This document shows positions 52,761-64,000 of a stretch of 64,000 bases of DNA, piece after piece. The position numbers were made by a program, and so were the translations under genes. The notes beneath the pieces were generated by a model, which searched no databases, was not told where the DNA came from, and saw only the letters and a program-made list of their open reading frames with translations. Numbering within the stretch: position 1 is the stretch's first letter; each line of letters begins with the position of its first letter. Location: NCBI GenBank assembly GCA_963978895.1, contig OZ022244.1, forward strand, positions 4,700,853 to 4,764,852, in the 5' to 3' direction. Source of the DNA: Erpobdella octoculata (lineage: Eukaryota; Annelida; Clitellata; Hirudinida; Erpobdellidae).

Positions 52761-53918
52761 AGTTTTTTAAAGATCAACATTCTATTGATAAAGGTTTTTC
52801 GGAGTATTGATTCAGCCAACGGAATCACTCTGTCGTGGGTTCGAGGGTGGAGATGAAATCCTGATTTCTTGATGTCAAAGAAAAATGGTGAAGAACGTGA
52901 GAGCGATTGGACAAAACCTGGTTGGTTGAACAGAGTTGAGTCCACCATGGGGCAGCGGTGCATGAAACCAGATGTTGCCGAGCACTGAAAAGACATTTTG
53001 AAAATAAAATTTTGACAACAACTGTTTGAGTTACACGATGACAAATAATAGACTGTATTTTTGTGATATTGTTGGCTTCGGGAATGAATTTTCTACACCA
53101 CATCGATTTTGAAAGGTTGGTGGAAAAGTAGTAGATAAGACAGCGGAAACGAATTTGCTTAATTAAACCCTATGTTATTGTTTTGTTTGAACTAGTGCGT
53201 GTTTCAAAATTTAGAATATGTAGAATGAATTATGATTAAAAAAGTTGTCGGTCAAATGTGACGTTCACCCCCCTCCGGATCGATATGTTAGCTTCGGTCT
53301 TGTCTCAGCAAAATAAACTAAAACAGGTCATGTTGAAAAATATGCTAAACCGGTAAAGTAGGTGAAGCGAAGAGACGTTTTTAATAATTGAAGAAATAAG
53401 AATTAATCTAATATTTTTAACTAAAAACATAAAATACACACAAATAATGTAATATGAATGTTTAGAATACTTCTGAATGAATACTATAACTAAGACGTGA
53501 AAAACCAGAAAGACACACAAAGATATAGTTAAATGAAAGTGGGCCAAAACTTTTTATTTAAATTTTTTATAACTCTACCACTATCTTTTCAACTCAGACA
53601 GTAAAAGCTGAATAAACTAAACACTGTAACAGTTCTTTAAATAAACCATTGCAGTATACCATAGCTTGTGTGGCGTTATAAGAATGAAATATATCTAACG
53701 AAAGTCTTGTTGATGTACACATCTGTCATTTGTTCATGCGCAGAGAAGTTTATGTTTAGGATGTTTCTATTTTAAATTGAATGAAGTATAAAAACAAAAT
53801 TTGAACTGAGATGCTTTAGCGTGTCAATTTCGGAAATAGTTTTCGTTCCAAGCAGAATTTGTCATTTTCCACTAAAACTTTTATAATCATTTTAAATAGG
53901 AAGTAGAGACTACACGAA
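52761..53918. other. Intergenic sequence upstream of the second carrier gene
   Basis: No recognised element. A GGGTTCGAGGGTGG near 52838 may be another SINE B-box. Confidence 0.4.
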
Positions 53919-59009
<5,091 letters not shown>

Positions 59010-59734
59010 CTTTTTCTCTGAGTAAAAAAAATTGTCGAAGGTCTATGGAAAGGTTGGAACAGACCACAGGGACGTAAATTGCGGGACGCAGGGAGGCATT
59101 TGCCCCCCTGATTTTCAGAATTTGAAATTTTTTACTTAGAGTTTACTATATTTTTTGAAATTTTAACTGTACTTAAATTAGTTATGTATTGGAATCCTTC
59201 TGGTGTGTGTAGACAATTTCCCCTTGATCTCCAAATTTAAAAAAAATTTTACTCAGGGTTCATTATATAAATTGTTAATTTTAACTCTACTTAACTTTGT
59301 AATGATTCAGTGCGTTTTGGAATCCTTTTTGCGTGTGTAGAAAATTTTATATCTGAGCTCGATGCTAGATTTACCAATAAATGCAGAGAAATAGATTGTG
59401 TTCAGCGTTGGTTCAAAGTTTAGCTGGTTTCTGTGCCATAATACTATCACCAAGCTCGTGGAAAATTTTCCTATTAGTGGTATTGATACAATGTTGATTC
59501 CCTAACAGCTGTCTACGTCAAAGTTATTTTTCCTACTATAAAAGCGCAATGATGTATTATGTATTATGTCGCCCGATTAGCATCTGCAGGTCTGAAAAAA
59601 CTCACGTTGATAGATTATGAGACGCTGAACAAGGTTTGTTAGGGCACTTTTTTGTTAAAATGTTCAAATAAAAAGTTATTAGCCGCGTTTATCAGCCATT
59701 AAAGATTGGGTTTTTTCTTGGACTTTTTTTCACT

Positions 59735-60000
59735 ATCACCCAAAATATGTTGTTTTTTTCGTAGGCTGTTTTTTTCGATACTATCCATTAAATATTGTGT
59801 TTTTCGTAGGCGGTTTTTTCACTATCACCCATTAAATGTTGTTTTTTTCGTTGGCTGTTTTTTCCGATCAAATCCAATTAATATTGTGTTTTTTGTAGTC
59901 GGTTTTTCCACTATCACACAATAAATGTGGTTTTTTTCGTAGGCTATTTTTTGCAATATAGCCCATTTAAGGTTTTTTTCGTAGGCAGTTTTTCCAAAAT
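59735..60000. repeat. About 60-bp degenerate tandem repeat
   Basis: Units with CCATTAAATNTTGTNTTTTT and CGTAGGCNGTTTTTTC repeat four to five times. Confidence 0.85.
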
Positions 60001-60614
60001 CATCCAATCAAATAGAAGACCATTCCAAAACGTTTTCAAGTTAAAAATCATCTGCTACTGGCTGACATAGTCACATGCTTCGCTTGCGAAGCGTGCGTAA
60101 AGTTATTACTATATAAGCGCATTGGTGTTGTTTTTGAGCTTAGAGTGCTATTTGAGTGCGACTACCTTTACTATTAATATGTAAAAACTCACACGCTTTG
60201 CGCGCGAAGCCTGCGTCAAGTGCTGGTTATTATTTATTACACAAAAATAAAACAAAATTCTACACACCTCATTTTGGACATTTTTTTTTATTAATCTTGT
60301 TCTTGCCCCAGCAATATGATTAAATTATTTAAGCCCCCTATACCCAGTGGCGGATCTAAAAATTCCTGGGGGATGCACTTCAGAAATTTTTCACATTCTC
60401 TTAAATAAAGCTGATGACCAAAGTATTTTTCAAAATATTTTTCAAAGACTTCCCCTTTCACTCCTAAAAGGATATGGTCGTTTGCTAAAAACCAGGTATT
60501 TAGTGAGTGTGAGTGAGTGAGTTTATTTATATAGCGCCAGATAAGTCAGAGGCGCTTTAGTGGGGCAGCTAACTGCAGCATCGTGCAAACACTATTGACA
60601 AGCAAAAAAACTAC

Positions 60615-61125
60615 ATATTTGTAATCAGCAAAATATGCTTGTAATTACCTGATATCGCCACATTCTGTAAAATTGAGAAAAAAATCACCTTTCTTGGTCC
60701 CGCTCCTGTATGAATAGCGTATTATAACAGTCGATCAAACTGGCGAAAAATTAAAATATTTTGTTTTTTTTGGTTGATTTGCATATGCTTAATATTAAGA
60801 ATGAAGAAAACAAGAAAAATAGACGAATAATTAAATTTTGAGTAAGTAAACCTAGGGAAACGAGACATGACTTCTGCCTCAAGTCTCAAGTACGTGTCTC
60901 GTCCACTCACTCAAAATTTAATTATTCATATATGTTTTCTTGTTTTTTTTTATTTTTTATATTAAACATATGCAAACCAACAAAAAAAACCAAAATATTT
61001 GTTTTTTTTGCCAGTTTGATCGCCTGTGATAATACGCTCATAGATATATCTATGAATACGCTATTCATACAAGAGTGGGACCAACGAGGTGATTTTTTTC
61101 TCAATTGACAAGCAAAACAATTATA
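60615..61125. repeat. Foldback palindrome 1
   Basis: Arms of about 220 bases share CTGGCGAAAAATT, TTGCATATG and CTCACTCAAAATTTAATTAT in inverse order around a centre near 60885. Confidence 0.85.
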
Positions 61126-61615
61126 TATTTGTAATTAGAAAAATATGCTTGTAATTACCTGATATCGCCACGTTCTGTAAAATAAAAAAAATACCTTTTT
61201 TGGACCCGCTCGTGTATGAACAGCGTATTATCACAGGCGATCAAACTGGCGAAAAATTTAAATATTTTTGTTGTTGGTTTGCATATGTTTAATATATAAA
61301 ATGAAGAAAACAAGAAAAATAGATGAATATTTAAATTTTGAGTGAGTAGACCTATGGAGACGAGTGCCTCAAGTGCGTGTCTCGTTTCCATAGGTCTACT
61401 CACTCAAAATTTAATTATTCATCTATTTTTTCTAGTTTTCTTCATTCTTTATATTTAACACATGCAAACCAACAAAAAAAACCAAAATATTTGAATTTTT
61501 CGCTAGTTTCGCCTGTGATAATATGCTATTCGTACAGGAGCGAGTCCAAAAAAGGTGATTTATTTTTAAATTTTACAGAATGTGGCGATATCAGGTAATT
61601 ACAAGCATATTTTTA
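61126..61615. repeat. Foldback palindrome 2, head-to-tail with palindrome 1
   Basis: Same sequence family. Outer ends carry GTAATTACCTGATATCGCCA and its inverse. The centre is near 61370. Confidence 0.88.
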
Positions 61616-61970
61616 CCAATGCTTTTATTAACTCGTCGTCTCTGTTTCTCTGTCTGTTTCAAATCTTGCAATCAATTTTTGAGTCACTTCCTGATGATAG
61701 ATTTTTTTCAAATTTTGCATACATGCTCAAAATAGAAGACAATGCAATATTCAATTATTAGTTTTACAATAAGTCAATTAATTTAGTTAATTTTAATTAA
61801 TTTATATATATTTATGTATATGTGTACGTGTGTGTGTTTATTATATTTTTTTATCTAGGAATTTATGTATATGTGTTTGCAAAAAATTGATTGCAAAATT
61901 TGTGTTTTAATTACATATAAGAGCATTGGTTTTAAAAATTCGTTTTTAATTTACTTGTTCTGATTACAAA
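61616..61970. repeat. Interspersed repeat shared with the hAT at 19796
   Basis: Matches 20020-20405, but with a TATATG-rich middle. Confidence 0.7.
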
Positions 61971-62129
61971 TATGTAATTTATTTGCTTGTCAATAGCGTT
62001 TGCACGATGAAGGGGTTTTTGATCAGTTAGCCGCCCCACTACTTACGAAGGTTCCTTTGGAATAGGAAACTTCGAAGAACACGCTATTTTCATAGACATG
62101 AGAAGTTAACCCTAGATAACGCTGAGTTT

Positions 62130-62246
62130 ACGTGAGCACATGTGAGTTAGTTTCTTGCTCAAGGAAATTACGTGCCTGGACCGGGAATCGAACCCGGGTC
62201 CTACGACTCTCAAAGCCGGTATCTATACCACTAGACCAACACGTCC
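62130..62246 (-). repeat. tRNA(Glu)-like SINE
   Basis: On minus, TGTTGGTCTAGTGGTATAGA (A-box) and CCGGGTTCGATTCCCGG (a perfect T-arm) resemble tRNA-Glu/Asp. The acceptor ends do not pair, and CCTTGAGCAAGAAACT follows, so this is a SINE rather than a tRNA gene. Confidence 0.7.
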
Positions 62247-62317
62247 CACAAAGCTATAAAATATCAATTTTGGGGGATGCATCTCTCTAACCCTCCCTGC
62301 TTGTATCTACATATTTA

Positions 62318-62540
62318 TATAGATATAAAAAGTAACGTGTGTGTGAGAGCATTTGCTTATCACATCCGAGCCACAGGGGCAACATTTGGCATGCAAGTAG
62401 ACTTCATTGATGAGGAAATTTTGAAAAATTAAGAAAAAAAATCTGTTATTTATTTGATGTTTCATTGGCAAAAAAAGAAAAAAAAATTAGGCAAAAAAAA
62501 ACTCTGGCAACACCGGGTAACCCTGTCAGTAAGCTATATA
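62318..62540 (+). mobile_element. Short repeat with Helitron-like 3' hairpin (copy of 46245-46530)
   Basis: AACGTGTGTGTGAGAGCATT, CATTTGGCATGCAAGTAG, then GGCAACACCGGGTAACCCTG. Confidence 0.6.
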
Positions 62541-62616
62541 ATGGTGGGAAAATTTTGCCCTCCCCCCTGGAAAATGCTGAATTTACGTCCCTGGCAGACC
62601 ATAATTTATTTAATAA

Positions 62617-62760
62617 CTAGTGGGTTACCGGGGTTTTTAGATATTTTTCTATTGTTTTTCTCTCGCTTGCTCTCACAATCCCGGTCGCTTTCCCGTTCCC
62701 AGTCGCTTTCCCTTTCCTGGTCGCTCTTTTGCTCTGTCACTTTTCCATTCCAGTAAATGT
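62617..62760 (-). mobile_element. Helitron 3' terminal fragment
   Basis: CTAG at 62617-62620 next to a damaged hairpin (GGGTTACCGGGG), then CTCTCGCTTGC-type body. Confidence 0.5.
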
Positions 62761-63856
62761 TTTTATTCAATTACTTCATATGTATGCAATCATTTTATTT
62801 ATGGTTTTATAGCTTTAACGTTGCTAACGTGTCTCGTACCGTTTTAGAAGAGACCACATAAAATGAATTTCAAGAGATAGGAGAGGGAGGGTTTATGGCT
62901 CCCTGGGGACAAGGTGTAAAATTAGAAAACGTCAACATAATGAAAATGGACCCTCATAAAATGCCCATCTGTAAACTTTTTCTGCAAAAATAGCTGATGG
63001 CTGGGGACAGGAGTCATAACTACTTTTCTAAAAAATGTTCTACTTTATCCTTCAACAAAAGCCAATGACCGGGGAAGGTACATTTTCAAAAGTGTCTACT
63101 TTTTGCCGCCTCATCCATAAGTCTTTTGGTGCCCGGGGAAATGCAGCTCTCCTGCCATCCCTAGCTACGCCTCCAGACTCATTTAATTTAGTATTCATTT
63201 TCGACGATCTGCTAAACATAACATACAACCTATCCAAACGAAAACTTCAGTACTGGGGACTTTCATAAAATTACAATTCTTCTTTAAAACGATGATAAGA
63301 ACAAAAATCTTTCTAAAAATCAAATTAGCTCGGACGAGATTTTAAAAACAAAAAACAATAGAGTCTACAAAATTTATTTGACAAACTCATTGAAGTGAAA
63401 TAAAAAAATATATATTTCACTGTATTCTAAATAAAATTAAATTCTGTAGACAGTGACAGACACCAACAGATCTCATCTCATCCAGTCACTTTTAAAATGC
63501 TTGAAAGTGAACTTTATGAAGCAACAAACATATACTCCCTTTCTCTTTGGTTCAATGGCAGTGAGGCTACCAACATAACAATTAAGATGACAATCACATG
63601 ACCAAAAAAAACTCGTTACGATGTTAGAATGACTGCTGCTGAATATATAAAATACGTTAGTCAGTCTAAAGCTTTAGTTGAAGTATTATTAGTGGACATT
63701 CATCTGATATCGCTAGTTTGTCATTGAATGATCGAAAGATCTGAGTCAATAAATTCAATATCGCAACAAAAGTTAACTGAAGACAAGCAATAATTAACAT
63801 TACATTTCAGTTCAATTCACGGTAGCATTTGAGACAAAAAAAACTTTTTTTTCTTA
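62761..63856. other. Intergenic/3' flank sequence
   Basis: No recognised element. The minus-strand gene ending at 63857 would have its 3' UTR here. Confidence 0.4.
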
Positions 63857-64000
63857 TCACAATAGAGCAGCTTCAACATCTGTTGTTGATGAAGCTGGAG
63901 TTTTTCTACCAACAGGAGACTGCAATGAAACACGAGACTCTGCACTGGCAGTCCCTGGTCTGGAAACTGTTTCCTTGGCACCCGATCTTCTTAGAAGATC
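63857..64000 (-). CDS. Probable C-terminal exon of an unidentified protein (runs off the window)
   Basis: Minus frame open from the window edge for 47 codons to TGA. Ser/Thr/Arg-rich with VSRPGTASAESRVSLQSP and an acidic-hydrophobic end DVEAALL. Composition and base usage look more gene-like than the surroundings, but no domain is visible. Confidence 0.4.
   Translation of the reverse strand, partial: DLLRRSGAKETVSRPGTASAESRVSLQSPVGRKTPASSTTDVEAALL

Larger units (their letters stand above)
59067..62593. mobile_element. Composite hAT-like element, TIR CAGGGACGTAAATT
   Basis: Inverted ends CAGGGACGTAAATT are flanked by ACAGACCA and GCAGACCA (7 of 8 identical), consistent with an 8-bp hAT duplication. 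The interior has no transposase. It holds a block shared with 41388-41700, a 60-bp tandem repeat, two palindromes, a SINE and a short Helitron-like repeat, so it is probably an old element with nested insertions. Confidence 0.6.

Noticed and set aside
62160..62236. tRNA-Glu gene on the minus strand
   Set aside because: The T-arm is perfect but the acceptor stem does not pair and a SINE-type tail follows.

Overview
The window looks like nuclear DNA of an invertebrate animal. It is AT-rich, its genes are split by GT-AG introns, and it is full of dinucleotide to hexanucleotide satellites and nested transposons of almost every eukaryotic class: Helitron, hAT, MULE, foldback-like, Ty1/copia, Gypsy-like LTR, Penelope-like, non-LTR and tRNA-derived SINEs. 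I cannot decide the phylum from sequence alone.

Layout. (1) 44-8080, minus: a ten-exon MULE-transposase-derived gene (FAR1-like region, transposase core, SWIM zinc finger, long Pro/Ser/Thr repeat, C-terminal PHD finger). All exon phases join, but one in-frame TAA follows the SWIM finger. Its intron 4 holds a second, decayed MULE of the same C-terminal type with long inverted repeats and an exact 9-bp target-site duplication. (2) 8229-11900, plus: a 5'-truncated Ty1/copia retrotransposon with a deleted RNase H. (3) 12440-18650: a foldback-like element, Gypsy-like remnant, non-LTR remnant, Penelope-like fragment and Helitron. (4) 18765-39167, plus: the 3' part of a gene for a type I membrane protein with at least eight EGF-like domains, a transmembrane helix and a short tail. 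Two neighbouring EGF exons have been duplicated in tandem as a block of about 7.6 kb. The two copies act as filled and empty sites for later insertions, which fixes the ends of a Helitron and of the foldback-like element. (5) 43445-50156 and 53919-59009, plus: two complete paralogous mitochondrial carrier genes (SLC25A45/47/48-like), six exons each with identical phases, 328 and 329 residues. The first uses a GC-AG intron. (6) 59067-62593: a composite hAT-like element packed with palindromes and a SINE. (7) 63857-64000, minus: a probable C-terminal exon running off the window.

The host genes do not form one pathway: a cell-surface EGF protein and a tandem pair of mitochondrial transporters share a neighbourhood. 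The strongest observations are the MULE/SWIM/PHD gene with a related MULE nested in it, the foldback-like family with terminal tandem repeats, the Helitron proven by an empty site, and the exon duplication in the EGF gene.
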